Of a stretch of 64,000 nucleotides of DNA, positions 41,844 through 50,838 are shown in pieces. Both the position numbers and the translations under genes were made by a program. The notes below the pieces were generated by a model that was given only the letters and a program-made list of their open reading frames with translations, was not told where the DNA came from and did not search any database. The stretch is from Bacillota bacterium. GTDB taxonomy: Bacteria > Bacillota > Limnochordia > Limnochordales > ZCTH02-B6. Each line of letters begins with the position of its first letter. The first letter of the stretch is position 1. Location: contig PKQS01000009.1 in the NCBI GenBank assembly GCA_017577945.1, positions 62,001-126,000 of the forward strand. Direction: 5' to 3'.

Positions 41844-42445
41844 AAGACGAGGCCCGCCGGGTCGTCCGCACCGGCGCCGAGAGGCACGCGGCCCCGCACG
41901 GTATAGATAGGGCCGGCGGGCGTCAGCACGCTTTCGATGATTTCGGCCGCGTCCGCGTTCCAGCGCCCGAACTCGTGGCCTTCAAAGCGGCGCAGCGCGT
42001 CGGGAAGCGGGGAGGGCTGCCGGGCCCGCGCCACCGTGATGTGGGGCGAAAAGGGTCGATCCTCCGGCTCGCCCAGCCCGTGCAGCCGCCGGGCGACGGC
42101 CTCCTGCAGCCGTTTCAGCGCAGCCACGTCGCCCTCCACGCCGACCCAGACGACCCGCGCCAGATTCGGGCTGGGAAAGGCTCCGACACCCCGGGCCACC
42201 AGCTCTAGCCCGGCCGGCGAAGGTCCGTCGCCACCGGCCGCGGGGAACGTTTCGGAGATCGCTTCCCGGACCGCCGTCTCGACAGCGTCCACGTCCGCTT
42301 CCCGGATCTCGCCGAGGAAGCGCAGCGTGATGTGATACTGATGCTCCGCCACCCAGCGCAGCTGCGGGGCCGGGACGGCCCGCAGCCCGGCGATGTTGGC
42401 TCTTACCGATTCCTCGACCGGAACGGCCACGAAAATTCTCGGCAT
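41840..42445 (-). CDS. thpR: RNA 2',3'-cyclic phosphodiesterase (2H family)
   Basis: 201 residues. Two HxTx motifs define the active site: HITLRFLG (about 38) and HITVARAR (about 136). MPRIFVAVPVEE and ARVVWVGVEGD are typical. It opens 2',3'-cyclic phosphates at RNA ends and belongs to the LigT/ThpR group. ATG at 42445. About 70 bp after the aminopeptidase on the same strand, so it is probably the last gene of the thiN-grx-aminopeptidase set. Confidence 0.92.
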   Translation of the reverse strand: MPRIFVAVPVEESVRANIAGLRAVPAPQLRWVAEHQYHITLRFLGEIREADVDAVETAVREAISETFPAAGGDGPSPAGLELVARGVGAFPSPNLARVVWVGVEGDVAALKRLQEAVARRLHGLGEPEDRPFSPHITVARARQPSPLPDALRRFEGHEFGRWNADAAEIIESVLTPAGPIYTVRGRVPLGAGADDPAGLVF

Positions 42446-42518
42446 AGCGCCTCGCCTCGCCCTGTTCGTCGCCGCAAGGCGACGGATTCGTCCACGCGGC
42501 GGACTTACCCCTAGAAGG

Positions 42519-43601
42519 TCAGTCGTTCAGGAACAAGAACCGCCCGTCCTTCTGCACCAGCTCGCCGTCCAGGTACAGCTCGCCGCCCTCGCGCAAGTCT
42601 TTCACCATATCCCAGTGAATCGCCGACTGGTTGACGCCCCCGCTCTCCGGGTACGACGCGCCTAGGGCCAGATGCACCGTGCCGCCGATTTTCTCGTCGA
42701 ACAAGATGTCTTTCGAGTACCGGTTGATGCCGTAGTTGCAGCCGATGCCGAACTCGCCCAGCCGGCGGGCGCCTTCGTCGGTGTCGAGCAGCTGGTGGAG
42801 CAGCGCTTCGCCGCGCGCCGCCGAGGCGTCCACCACCCGCCCGTTCTTGAACGTCAGCCGGATGCCGTTCACTTCGCGGCCCATGTAAATCGCCGGGAGC
42901 TCGTAATAGATCGTGCCCTCCACGCTGTCCTCGATGGGCGCGTAGAACACCTCGCCGTCGGGCATATTGTTCCGCCCGTCGCACACGATGCCCGGCCGGC
43001 CTTCGATGCTAAAGCGCAAGTCCGTCTGGGGCCCGACGATGCGCACTTCCTTGGCCCGGTCGAACCGCTCCTTGACGCGGTGCATCATGTCCGACGCGGC
43101 TTGCCAGTCGATGTTGGTGGCGCCGAAGAGGAAATCCGCGTACGCCGCGAGGGACATGTCGGCCTCCTGCGCGAGGCTCGGCGTGGGGAAGTTGCACACG
43201 ACCCAGCGGACGCCCCCCTTCATGATGTGCTCCTGCAGGGGCCGGTTGGCGAGGCTGACCCGCCGCACTTTGGCGGGATCCACCCCCGTCAGGGTCCGGG
43301 CGTTCTCCGGCGCGTCGATGCTGATGATGACTTGGGCGTTCTCGACGGCGAACCGGGAGATGGGGTTCAGGTAGTCCAGCTGCTCGTCGGAAGCTTCTGC
43401 GTAGAAAATCTCGGAAAGGCTCTCGAAGGACAGCTGCACTACGGGGTAGCCGCCGTTGCGCACGACGAGGCGGTACACCGCTTCGATGAGCGGGCGTGCC
43501 AGGGGCGTGCTGCGGATCAAGACGTGGTCTCCCTTTTGCACCCGCGTGGAGTAGTTCACCAAAATGTCGGCCAACGTCTCAATGCGGGGGTCGCGCAGCA
43601 A
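42519..43601 (-). CDS. M29-family aminopeptidase (AmpS/AmpII)
   Basis: 360 residues, the family's length. A two-metal exopeptidase removing N-terminal residues, cytosolic. Recognisable stretches: NYSTRVQKGDHVLIRSTPLA at the N-terminus, IEDSVEGTIYYELPAIYMGR, GEFGIGCNYGINRYSKDILF, GTVHLALGASYPESGGVNQS and the C-terminal HWDMV with metal-binding His/Asp. TTG 43601 follows AGAGGAG at 8 nt; the frame continues upstream inside the glutaredoxin gene without family sequence. Starts 5 bp after that gene's stop. Confidence 0.93.
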   Translation of the reverse strand: MLRDPRIETLADILVNYSTRVQKGDHVLIRSTPLARPLIEAVYRLVVRNGGYPVVQLSFESLSEIFYAEASDEQLDYLNPISRFAVENAQVIISIDAPENARTLTGVDPAKVRRVSLANRPLQEHIMKGGVRWVVCNFPTPSLAQEADMSLAAYADFLFGATNIDWQAASDMMHRVKERFDRAKEVRIVGPQTDLRFSIEGRPGIVCDGRNNMPDGEVFYAPIEDSVEGTIYYELPAIYMGREVNGIRLTFKNGRVVDASAARGEALLHQLLDTDEGARRLGEFGIGCNYGINRYSKDILFDEKIGGTVHLALGASYPESGGVNQSAIHWDMVKDLREGGELYLDGELVQKDGRFLFLND

Positions 43602-43606
43602 GGATG

Positions 43607-44095
43607 TCACTCCTCTGCAAGGATTTGGCAACGCCCGTCGTCTTCGGCGCTGGCTCCGGTTTCCCTGCCGTCTTGCCCGCGGCGCCGCGAACTTGCCGTA
43701 CCGCCTGGTGGCTCGCCGGCTTCGCCCGTGACGGTTCCCGGCCGGCACAGCGCCGCTTCGCCCGCGGCGGCTTCCGTCCGGCAGCGCCCTGCTTCACCCG
43801 CGCTGGTTCCTGACTCGGTGCGCGCCGCTTCGCCGGCCAGCAGCTGCTGCAGGCGGCCCGTCCGGACCAGGTAGCGGATTTCGCCGACTTGCCCGAGGAA
43901 GCGCGCTCCCAGGTACACTTGCGGCACGCTGCGCCGGCCCGACAACAGCTCCAGCGCGTCGCGGCTTCCGGGCACGAAGCTGATGTCTACTTCACGAAAA
44001 GGTACCCCCGCCTCGGCCAGCAGGTGCTTCACCGCCGCGCAGTCGAGGCAGTTGGGCACCGTGTACACCGTCAGCAGCGGCTCCGTGTCGCTCAT
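43607..44095 (-). CDS. Glutaredoxin-like protein with 12-residue repeat tail
   Basis: 162 residues. The first ~85 are a glutaredoxin domain: C16-L-D-C19 active site (VPNCLDCAAVKHLL), VDISFVPGSRDALELL, and the cis-Pro loop RSVPQVYLG. The remainder is a hydrophilic tail of tandem 12-residue units each beginning GEA (GEAARTESGTSA, GEAGRCRTEAAA, GEAALCRPGTVT, GEAGEPPGGTAS), mirrored by 36-bp DNA repeats. A tail like this is not part of known glutaredoxins. ATG overlaps the thiN-type stop (ATGA). Confidence 0.85.
   Translation of the reverse strand: MSDTEPLLTVYTVPNCLDCAAVKHLLAEAGVPFREVDISFVPGSRDALELLSGRRSVPQVYLGARFLGQVGEIRYLVRTGRLQQLLAGEAARTESGTSAGEAGRCRTEAAAGEAALCRPGTVTGEAGEPPGGTASSRRRGQDGRETGASAEDDGRCQILAEE
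43685..43828. repeat. 36-bp minisatellite in the glutaredoxin tail
   Basis: Four units of 36 bp (starts 43685, 43721, 43757, 43793), three of them opening TTCrCCCGyG on the plus strand, in frame and coding for the 12-residue units. Divergence between copies suggests an old expansion. Confidence 0.7.
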
Positions 44096-44769
44096 GCGAT
44101 TTCACCGCGCTCGAGAACCCGCTTCGGTATGTGCACGACGACCGCCCGCCCCTCCTTAAGGGAAAAACGCGCCGGCGGCTCTGTCAGCTCGTTGCTGATG
44201 GTCAGCGTCGACGCCGCAGTCAACGTCGCGTCCTTGAGCGGCCAGCGCACGCCGGTGACGCTTACGCCCGTCACCTGCGGCGTCAGCGGCACGATGGAGA
44301 GCACGTCGCCGGCCTCCCCCGGCACGAGCAGCCCGTCGGCCAGCAGGTACACCGTCTGCCGGCCGTCGGTGACGCACCCGCGCCGGCCGGCGGCGGCCAG
44401 TTGCTCCAGCAGAGCCAGGCTGCCCAGGGAGTGGTCGAAGCGGTCGCCCAAGCCACCGGCGATGACGATGAAGCCCGCGTCGGAGCGCGCCAGCGCCCAG
44501 CGCAGCGCCGCCTCGCCGTCGGTCAAGTCTTTCTCCCGCGGCAACCGCGCTACCGGCACGCCGCAAGCTTTCAGCCGCGCCAGATCTTCCGGCGCCAGCG
44601 AGTCGAAATCGCCCACCACGTGGTCCGGCAAGACCCCTTGCCGCAGGGCGTGGCGGGCGCCGCCGTCCGCGGCCACGATGAAGGCCCACGCGCGGCCCGC
44701 GATGGAAAAATCGGCCAAGTCGCCGCCCAGCAGCACGAGGCCGGGCTTCGTTGAAGCTCCTTGCTGCAC
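44092..44769 (-). CDS. thiN: Thiamine pyrophosphokinase
   Basis: 225 residues. It makes thiamine diphosphate from thiamine and ATP. Motifs: VAADGGARHAL, VGDFDSL, KDLTDGEAALRWAL and GGLGDRFDHSLGSL, the ATP/Mg site, then a C-terminal thiamine-binding sandwich. GTG at 44769 without a strong ribosome site. First gene of a four-gene set with grx, aminopeptidase and thpR; an extended -10 (44816-44824) lies upstream. Confidence 0.92.
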   Translation of the reverse strand: MQQGASTKPGLVLLGGDLADFSIAGRAWAFIVAADGGARHALRQGVLPDHVVGDFDSLAPEDLARLKACGVPVARLPREKDLTDGEAALRWALARSDAGFIVIAGGLGDRFDHSLGSLALLEQLAAAGRRGCVTDGRQTVYLLADGLLVPGEAGDVLSIVPLTPQVTGVSVTGVRWPLKDATLTAASTLTISNELTEPPARFSLKEGRAVVVHIPKRVLERGEIA

Positions 44770-44815
44770 GTCCGCCAGCCTTTCACGCCGTCGTTGGCTT
44801 TATGCCATCACTTGT

Positions 44816-44824
44816 ACTATAGCA
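44816..44824 (-). promoter_or_regulatory. Extended -10 promoter before thiN
   Basis: TGCTATAGT on the minus strand (TATAGT = 44816-44821). No good -35 is visible; the TG extension would compensate. The rest of the 209-bp gap to the aldo/keto reductase is GC-rich without a gene. Confidence 0.5.
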
Positions 44825-44978
44825 AAGCGGGCCGGCAAGGAACCGCCCCCCCGGCGCGCCGACGGCGAATCCGAAGCCGCCGGGCGCCGGCGCGAGCGCA
44901 GGGCGGCGCCGGGCACAGGCGCGAGCGCAGGAGAAGGCAGCGGCGGCACGAAGTGATACGCCGGGAGGGGTCAAGGCC

Positions 44979-45962
44979 GTGCAATATCGACCGCTGGGCA
45001 ATTCGGGACTGATGGTGAGCGCGATCAGCTTCGGGACGTGGGCCATCGGCGGCCAGTGGGGACCCGTGGACCGCGAGGAGGCCATGCGCGGGCTGTACCG
45101 GGCCATCGACGCCGGCGTGAACTTTTTCGACACGGCCGACATCTACGGCGCCGGCCGCAGCGAAGAGATGCTGCGCGAAGCCACCAAGGGCCGCGAGGAC
45201 GAGATCTACATCGCCACGAAGTTCTGCCGCTCCGAAAATATCTACGACCCGGAGACCTATTCCGAGCGGACGGTGCGCCGCCTGTGCGAGGCGAGCCTGC
45301 GGCGCTTGGGCCGCGAGTGCATCGACCTGTACCAGATTCACTGCCCGCCCCTGGAGATTCTCAAGCGGGGCGACGTGTTCGAGGTGCTGGATAAGCTGCA
45401 GGCGGAAGGCAAGATCCGCATGTACGGCGTCAGCGTCGAAACGGTGGAAGAGGGGTTGACGGCCCTGCAATACCCGGGCGTGCGGGCGCTGCAAGTCATC
45501 TTCAACATCTTCCGCCAAAAGCCTTTGAAGGAGCTGTTCCCCAAAGCCAAGGCCCAGGGCGTCGGCATTTTGGCGCGCCTGCCTTTGGCCAGCGGGCTGC
45601 TGACGGGCAAATTCACGAAAGACACCCAATTTCCCGAAGACGACCACCGCTCCTTCAACCGCGACGGCCAATTCTTCAACGTGGGCGAGACGTTCGCCGG
45701 CCTGCCGTTCGAAAAAGGGGTGGAGCTGGCGGACAAGCTGCGCTGGATCGCGGAGGGGCGGCCCAGCATGGCCGCCGCGGCGTTGCAGTGGATTCTCAGC
45801 TTCGACGCGGTCAGCTGCGCGATTCCCGGCTTCAAGAACGCCCGGCAGGTGGAGGAAAATTTGAAAGCGCTGCAGGCGCGGCCGTTCAGCGCCGAGGAGC
45901 TGCAGCGGCTGGCGGACTTCTACGAGCGGGAAGTGCATCCGCACATTCGCGGGCCGTACTAA
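44979..45962 (+). CDS. Aldo/keto reductase
   Basis: 327 residues, TIM-barrel NADPH-dependent oxidoreductase. Catalytic tetrad visible: D51 and Y56 (FFDTADIYGAGRSEEML), K81 (ATKFC) and H121 (YQIHCPP). Late motif IPGFKNARQVEENLKAL binds the cofactor. It resembles the YajO/tas-type group; the physiological substrate cannot be told. GTG behind GGGAGGGG. Monocistronic; the ribose regulator begins 170 bp later with its own promoter. Confidence 0.92.
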   Translation: MQYRPLGNSGLMVSAISFGTWAIGGQWGPVDREEAMRGLYRAIDAGVNFFDTADIYGAGRSEEMLREATKGREDEIYIATKFCRSENIYDPETYSERTVRRLCEASLRRLGRECIDLYQIHCPPLEILKRGDVFEVLDKLQAEGKIRMYGVSVETVEEGLTALQYPGVRALQVIFNIFRQKPLKELFPKAKAQGVGILARLPLASGLLTGKFTKDTQFPEDDHRSFNRDGQFFNVGETFAGLPFEKGVELADKLRWIAEGRPSMAAAALQWILSFDAVSCAIPGFKNARQVEENLKALQARPFSAEELQRLADFYEREVHPHIRGPY

Positions 45963-46048
45963 ATTGTGGTATGGGCGGCTAGGAAGGGAGTAGGCTAGGC
46001 GCCGTCGAATAGCAAGAGAGAGACGAGAATGATGATCTCTTCCGTTTG

Positions 46049-46079
46049 TTGACGGCGCGAAAACGTTTTCGGATAGATT
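46049..46079 (+). promoter_or_regulatory. Promoter with LacI-type operator before the ribose operon
   Basis: TTGACG (46049-46054) as -35; TAGATT (46074-46079) at 19-nt spacing as the likeliest -10. Between them sits the perfect palindrome CGAAAAC-GTTTTCG (46058-46071), the form LacI-family regulators bind. Repression of the operon by its first gene product is the obvious reading. Confidence 0.75.
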
Positions 46080-46132
46080 TTCAGAGGCCGGGGCCCGCGG
46101 TCCGGCGGCGGCCGGACGGTTTGGAGGCAGCC

Positions 46133-47215
46133 ATGGGCCAGGTAACGGTGCGGGACGTAGCCAAGCGAGCAGGCGTTTCCATCAGCACGGTGTCCCGCGT
46201 GCTGACCGGCAGCGCGCCCGTGTCGAAAGAGCTGTACGAGCGCGTCGTGGCGGCCATCGAGGAACTGGGCTACCGGCCCAACGCGCTGGCTCGCGGCCTG
46301 CGGGCCCGGCGCACGGCGATCCTCGGCCTCATCGTTCCCGACATCTCCAACCCCTTCTTCGGCCAGCTGGCCAAAGTCGTCGAGCAGCAAGCCCACGCGC
46401 ACGGCTACAGCATCGTCCTCTGCAACAGCCAGAACAGCCGCGAGCGAGAACTGCAATACTTGGACCTGCTCAGCCGCCAACGAGTCGACGGCTTGATGGT
46501 GGTGGCGGCCGGCGTGTCGCGCGCCGATCTCGAAGGTTTCACCGCGGCCACGGGCGCGCCGGTGCTGGCGCTGGACCGGCGCATTCCGGATTTCGGCGGG
46601 CCTTTCGTCGGCGCCGACCCGTATCCGGGCGCGGTGGAAGCCGTCGGGCACCTGCTGGCGCTGGGCCACCGGCGCATCGGCATCCTGCGGGGCAAGACGG
46701 GCAGCGCCAGCGCCGACGAGCGCTTCGAGGCGCTGCTGCGGGCGTGCCGGGCCCACGGCCTGACGGAGGCGCCGTGGATTTGGAGCGGCGAGTATTCGCT
46801 GGAGACGGGCATCGAGGCCGGCAACGCCTGGGCCGCATTGCCCGCGGACCAGCGGCCCACGGCCATCATCGCCGCCAGCGAGTTCAGCGCCTACGGCCTC
46901 ATCCAGAGCGTCTTCAGCCACGGCCTGTCGGTTCCGGACGACTTGTCCGTGGTGGGGTTCGACAACACGCCGTTCGCCCAGCTGCTGCGGCCGGCGCTGA
47001 CGGTCATCGGGCAGCCCATCGAGCGCATGGGCGAGCTGGCCGTGGAGACCATGTTGCGGCTGCTGGCGCGCGCGGAGGAAGAGACGCTGCCGGCGGTGGC
47101 GCCGCTGCCGGGAAGAGTGGCGTGGGAGCGGCGGCGTGAGCCCGTGCAAGATCAAGTGTTGCCGACGGAGTTGGTCGTGCGCAGCAGCACCGGCCCGGCG
47201 CCGGCGGCACGGTAG
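46133..47215 (+). CDS. rbsR: LacI-family regulator of the ribose operon (RbsR-like)
   Basis: 360 residues. Helix-turn-helix and hinge at 4-60 (VTVRDVAKRAGVSISTVSRV, YRPNALARGLRARR), then a periplasmic-binding-protein fold (IGLIVPDISNPFF-type wording, LDRRIPDF, VVGFDNTPFAQLL). ATG 46133 follows TTGGAGG. First gene of the operon; the operator palindrome lies inside its promoter, so it likely regulates itself and the ribose genes, released by ribose or ribose 5-phosphate (inference). A ~25-residue tail extends past the usual end. Confidence 0.92.
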   Translation: MGQVTVRDVAKRAGVSISTVSRVLTGSAPVSKELYERVVAAIEELGYRPNALARGLRARRTAILGLIVPDISNPFFGQLAKVVEQQAHAHGYSIVLCNSQNSRERELQYLDLLSRQRVDGLMVVAAGVSRADLEGFTAATGAPVLALDRRIPDFGGPFVGADPYPGAVEAVGHLLALGHRRIGILRGKTGSASADERFEALLRACRAHGLTEAPWIWSGEYSLETGIEAGNAWAALPADQRPTAIIAASEFSAYGLIQSVFSHGLSVPDDLSVVGFDNTPFAQLLRPALTVIGQPIERMGELAVETMLRLLARAEEETLPAVAPLPGRVAWERRREPVQDQVLPTELVVRSSTGPAPAAR

Positions 47216-47237
47216 GGAAGAAAGGGCGACAAGAAGC

Positions 47238-48227
47238 ATGGCGAGATTGGACGCACCTCGGCTGATGGTCATCGGCAGCATCAATATCGACTTGGTGGCC
47301 GACGTCGAGCGGCTGCCCCGCGAAGGGGAGACGGTGGCTGCGCGCGGCTTCCAGCAGCACTTGGGCGGGAAAGGAGCCAACCAGGCGGCTGCAGCTGCGC
47401 TGGCGGGCGCACAGGTGAAGATGGTCGGCTGCGTCGGCGACGACGGCTTCGGCCGGCAGTGCCTGGAAGGACTCGAGCGCGCCGGCGTCGATTGTTCGCT
47501 GGTGCGCACCGCGCCCGGCACGCCGACGGGTACAGCCCTCATCACCGTCGGGCGGCGCGGCGAGAACACCATCGTCGTCGTGCCCGGGGCCAACGGGGCG
47601 CTGGCGGCGGCCGACGTCGAACGGGTCGCGGCGGCCATGGCCGACGCCGACGCGGTGCTCGTGCAGTTTGAGGTAGCCGACGAAGTGGTGCTGGCCGCCG
47701 CGCGGGCGGTGGACGGGCTGCGGACCGGCGGGCGAAGCGAAAAGCCTCTGTTCGTGGTCAATCCCAGTCCGTTCCGGCCTTCGGCGGTGCCGCCCGACGG
47801 CCTGGCGGACATGTTCGTCGTCAACGAGGTCGAGGCGCGGCAAATGACGGGCGTAGACGTAAGCGACCCGCAGAGCGCGGCGGAGGCGGCGCGGGCGCTG
47901 CTGCGGCGGGTGCGGCCCGGCGGCTGCGTGGTGGTAACGCTGGGCGAGCAAGGCGCCGTCGCCCTGGCTGGCGGCGGTGAGCCGCCCCTGTACGTGCCCG
48001 CGCTGAAGGTGCAGGCGGTGGATACGACCGGCGCCGGCGACACGTTCATGGGATGCCTGCTGGCAGAGCTGTGCGCGGGACGCCGGCTGGCCGAGGCGCT
48101 GCGCTTCGCCACGGCGGCGGCGGCCATCTCGGTCACTCGTCCGGGCGCCCAGTCGTCGTTTCCGCGGCGGGCCGAGGTGGAAGCGCGGCTGGCGGAGGTG
48201 CCTGCGGCGCAGCCCCTCAGCGGCTGA
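47238..48227 (+). CDS. rbsK: Ribokinase
   Basis: 329 residues, PfkB family. Substrate motif GGKGANQAAAAA at 43-54, anion hole and catalytic base TTGAGDTF at 263-270 (D268). VIGSINIDLVADVERLP is the usual start. It phosphorylates ribose at C5 with ATP. ATG 47238 follows AAGAAG. An insertion (GLRTGGRSEKP, about 160-170) is slightly longer than usual. Confidence 0.94.
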   Translation: MARLDAPRLMVIGSINIDLVADVERLPREGETVAARGFQQHLGGKGANQAAAAALAGAQVKMVGCVGDDGFGRQCLEGLERAGVDCSLVRTAPGTPTGTALITVGRRGENTIVVVPGANGALAAADVERVAAAMADADAVLVQFEVADEVVLAAARAVDGLRTGGRSEKPLFVVNPSPFRPSAVPPDGLADMFVVNEVEARQMTGVDVSDPQSAAEAARALLRRVRPGGCVVVTLGEQGAVALAGGGEPPLYVPALKVQAVDTTGAGDTFMGCLLAELCAGRRLAEALRFATAAAAISVTRPGAQSSFPRRAEVEARLAEVPAAQPLSG

Positions 48228-48241
48228 AGGAGGTGGGGGCG

Positions 48242-49762
48242 GTGGCGAGCGACGGCCGAGGCCAAGTGATTTTGCAGATGAAAGGCATCACCAAGGCGTT
48301 TCCAGGCGTCCTGGCGCTGGACAACGTCGACTTTGACGTCCGGTCGGGCGAAGTACATGCCCTCCTGGGAGAAAACGGGGCCGGGAAGTCCACCTTGTCC
48401 AAGATTATGACGGGCGTCTACCAGGAAGACGCGGGCGAGATTCTCGTCCGGGGACGGCCTGTCAAGATCCGCACTCCTCTCGAAGCCCAGCGCCTTGGCA
48501 TCCGCATCATCCACCAAGAGTTCACGCTGATCAACGACATGACGGTGGCCGAGAACATCTTCCTCGACGCGATGGGCGAGCGCATGTGGGGTTGGGTGCC
48601 GTACCGCCGCTTCCGCGCGGAGGCTCGCGCCATCCTGGAGCGCCTCGGCGTCGACATTTCCCCGGACGCGCTGGTCCGCGATTTGAGCGTCGCCGAGCAG
48701 CAAATCGTCGAGATCGCGCGCGCCCTGCGCGAAGATGCGGCTGTCATCATCATGGACGAGCCGACGGCGGCGCTGTCCGACGCGGAAGTGGAGCGGCTGT
48801 TCGCCATTATCCGTCAGCTGCGGGACGAAGGCGCCGGCATCGTGTACATCTCCCACAAGCTGGAAGAGATCTTCGCCATCGCCGATCGGGCCACGGTGTT
48901 GCGGGACGGGCGCGTCGTGGGCGTTCGGCCCGTGGCCGAGTTGGACCGCGACGAAATCGTGCGCATGATGGTGGGGCGCCCCCTGACCAAGCTGTACGTC
49001 CGCACCCACGTCCCGACGCGGGAGCCGGCGCTGGAGGTTGAGGGCCTGACGGTACCCGGCCGGGTGTTCGGCGCCTCGTTCGTCGTCCACAAGGGCGAGG
49101 TGGTGGGCATCACAGGCCTGCTGGGCGCGGGCCAGCCGTACCTGGTCCGAGCCATCTTCGGGGCGATCCCGAAGTCTGCCGGCGTCATCCGCCTGCGCGG
49201 CCGGCCCGTCGACATTCGCTCGCCGCACGACGCCATTCGCCACGGCATCGCGCTGCTGACCGAAAACCGCAAAGAAGAAGGCCTCGTGCTGGGCATGCCG
49301 GTGGTGGCCAACGTCAGCCTCGCGTCCATCGAGAAAGTGACCCGCCTCGGCTTCATCGAGCGCCGGAAAGAGCGGGAGCGGGCACGGCGCTACGTGGAGC
49401 AACTGCGCATCCGCACGCCCGGCATCGACCACGAAGTGGAGAACTTGTCGGGCGGCAACCAGCAAAAGGTGGTGCTGGCCAAGTGGCTCGCCACGGAGGC
49501 CGACGTCATCATCATGGCCGAGCCGACGCGGGGCATCGACGTGGGCGCCAAAGCCGAAGTCTACCGCTTCATCGACGAGCTGGCCGGGCAAGGCAAGGCC
49601 ATCGTGCTGGTATCGTCGGAGTTGCCGGAAGTGATCAATTTGAGCGACCGGATTTACGTCATGCACGAAGGGCGCATCGTGGCGGAGCTCGACGCCGCCA
49701 CGGCGACCCAGGAGCAAATCGGCATGTACGCCACAGGGGGAACGAGCCATGTCCACGCTTGA
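48242..49762 (+). CDS. rbsA: Ribose ABC transporter, ATP-binding protein
   Basis: 506 residues with two nucleotide-binding domains in tandem. First: Walker A GENGAGKST (43-51), Walker B IIMDEPTAAL, HKLEEIF switch. Second: degenerate Walker A (GLLGAGQPYLV), signature NLSGGNQQKVVLAKWLA, and a Walker B written IIMAEPTRGID, with Ala where the Mg-binding Asp stands in E. coli RbsA. GTG 48242 follows GAAGGAGGTG. Drives ribose import with rbsC and rbsB. Confidence 0.93.
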   Translation: MASDGRGQVILQMKGITKAFPGVLALDNVDFDVRSGEVHALLGENGAGKSTLSKIMTGVYQEDAGEILVRGRPVKIRTPLEAQRLGIRIIHQEFTLINDMTVAENIFLDAMGERMWGWVPYRRFRAEARAILERLGVDISPDALVRDLSVAEQQIVEIARALREDAAVIIMDEPTAALSDAEVERLFAIIRQLRDEGAGIVYISHKLEEIFAIADRATVLRDGRVVGVRPVAELDRDEIVRMMVGRPLTKLYVRTHVPTREPALEVEGLTVPGRVFGASFVVHKGEVVGITGLLGAGQPYLVRAIFGAIPKSAGVIRLRGRPVDIRSPHDAIRHGIALLTENRKEEGLVLGMPVVANVSLASIEKVTRLGFIERRKERERARRYVEQLRIRTPGIDHEVENLSGGNQQKVVLAKWLATEADVIIMAEPTRGIDVGAKAEVYRFIDELAGQGKAIVLVSSELPEVINLSDRIYVMHEGRIVAELDAATATQEQIGMYATGGTSHVHA

Positions 49763-50744
49763 TCGCCCAGCATGGAAGTCGCCGCGGCCGTGGGTGCGCC
49801 GCTACGGCATGCTCTTCGTGCTGCTGGCCATGGTGGTGCTGGCTTCGCTGCTCAGCGACCGGTTCCTGACGACCAACAACCTGCTCAACGTCGCCCGGCA
49901 AGTGGCCATCAACGCCATTTTGGCCGCCGGCATGACGGTCGTCATCTTGTCGGGCGGCATCGACTTGTCGGTCGGTTCGGTGCTGGCGCTGTCGGGCGCC
50001 GTGGGCGCCGGCATTATCGCCGGTGGCGGCAGCTGGCTGGTGGCGGTGCTGGCCATGCTCGGCCTCGGGACGCTGCTGGGGGCGGTCAACGGTTTCTTTG
50101 TCGCCTACGGACAGCTGCCGCCGTTCATCGTCACGCTGGCCATGATGGCCTTTGCCCGCGGCTCGACGCTGGTTTACACCGGCGGCCGGCCCATTACGGT
50201 CTTCCACCCGTCGTTTCAGTGGTTCGGCCACGGGCAGGTGGGGCCCATTCCCGCCCCGGTGTTCCTCGTCATCGTTCTTTACGTCATCGCCCACGTGTTC
50301 CTGAGCCACACGAAAGTCGGCCGACTCATTTACGCCGTGGGCGGTAATGAGCAGGCGTCCCGCATGGCTGGCATCCGTGTCAACCAAATCAAGGTGCTGG
50401 TGTACGCGCTCAGCGGCTTCACGGCGGCGCTGGCCGGCATCGTGCTCACGTCGCGGCTCTTTTCGGCGCAGCCGACGGCGGGGAGCGGCTACGAGCTGGA
50501 CGCCATCGCGGCCGTCATTCTCGGCGGCACGAGCCTCGCAGGCGGCCGCGGCTCGGTGACGGGCACCATCATCGGCGCGCTGATTATCGGCATCTTGGGC
50601 AACGTCCTCAACTTGCTCAACGTGTCGTCGTTTTACCAGGACGTGGCCAAAGGCATCGTCATCCTGGCGGCCGTGCTGCTGGATCGGCTCCTGCACGCCG
50701 GCGGCAGGGGTGTGGCGGTGAAGGGGGTGAGCCAGGGGGAGTAG
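49749..50744 (+). CDS. rbsC: Ribose ABC transporter, permease
   Basis: 331 residues, about 8-10 helices, RbsC type: TVVILSGGIDLSVGSVLALS, GRLIYAVGGNEQASRMAGI and DAIAAVILGGTSLAGGRGSV. ATG overlaps the rbsA stop by 14 bp. Forms the homodimeric channel for ribose. Confidence 0.94.
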   Translation: MSTLDRPAWKSPRPWVRRYGMLFVLLAMVVLASLLSDRFLTTNNLLNVARQVAINAILAAGMTVVILSGGIDLSVGSVLALSGAVGAGIIAGGGSWLVAVLAMLGLGTLLGAVNGFFVAYGQLPPFIVTLAMMAFARGSTLVYTGGRPITVFHPSFQWFGHGQVGPIPAPVFLVIVLYVIAHVFLSHTKVGRLIYAVGGNEQASRMAGIRVNQIKVLVYALSGFTAALAGIVLTSRLFSAQPTAGSGYELDAIAAVILGGTSLAGGRGSVTGTIIGALIIGILGNVLNLLNVSSFYQDVAKGIVILAAVLLDRLLHAGGRGVAVKGVSQGE

Positions 50745-50838
50745 GGCGAGACGACGCGCTGTCGGCGTGGAGTTGGGCATCCTTTGTCGTTCGTCGCTGG
50801 TTGCAAGTGATTGGACAGGGGAAAGGGAGGCAGCAAAC

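Noticed and set aside
43685..43828. CRISPR array
   Set aside because: Repeats are contiguous 36-bp units without spacers, in frame and coding.
45995..49756. 1253-codon minus-strand open frame over the ribose operon
   Set aside because: Covers the regulator, rbsK and rbsA on the opposite strand; no domain and typical shadow composition.
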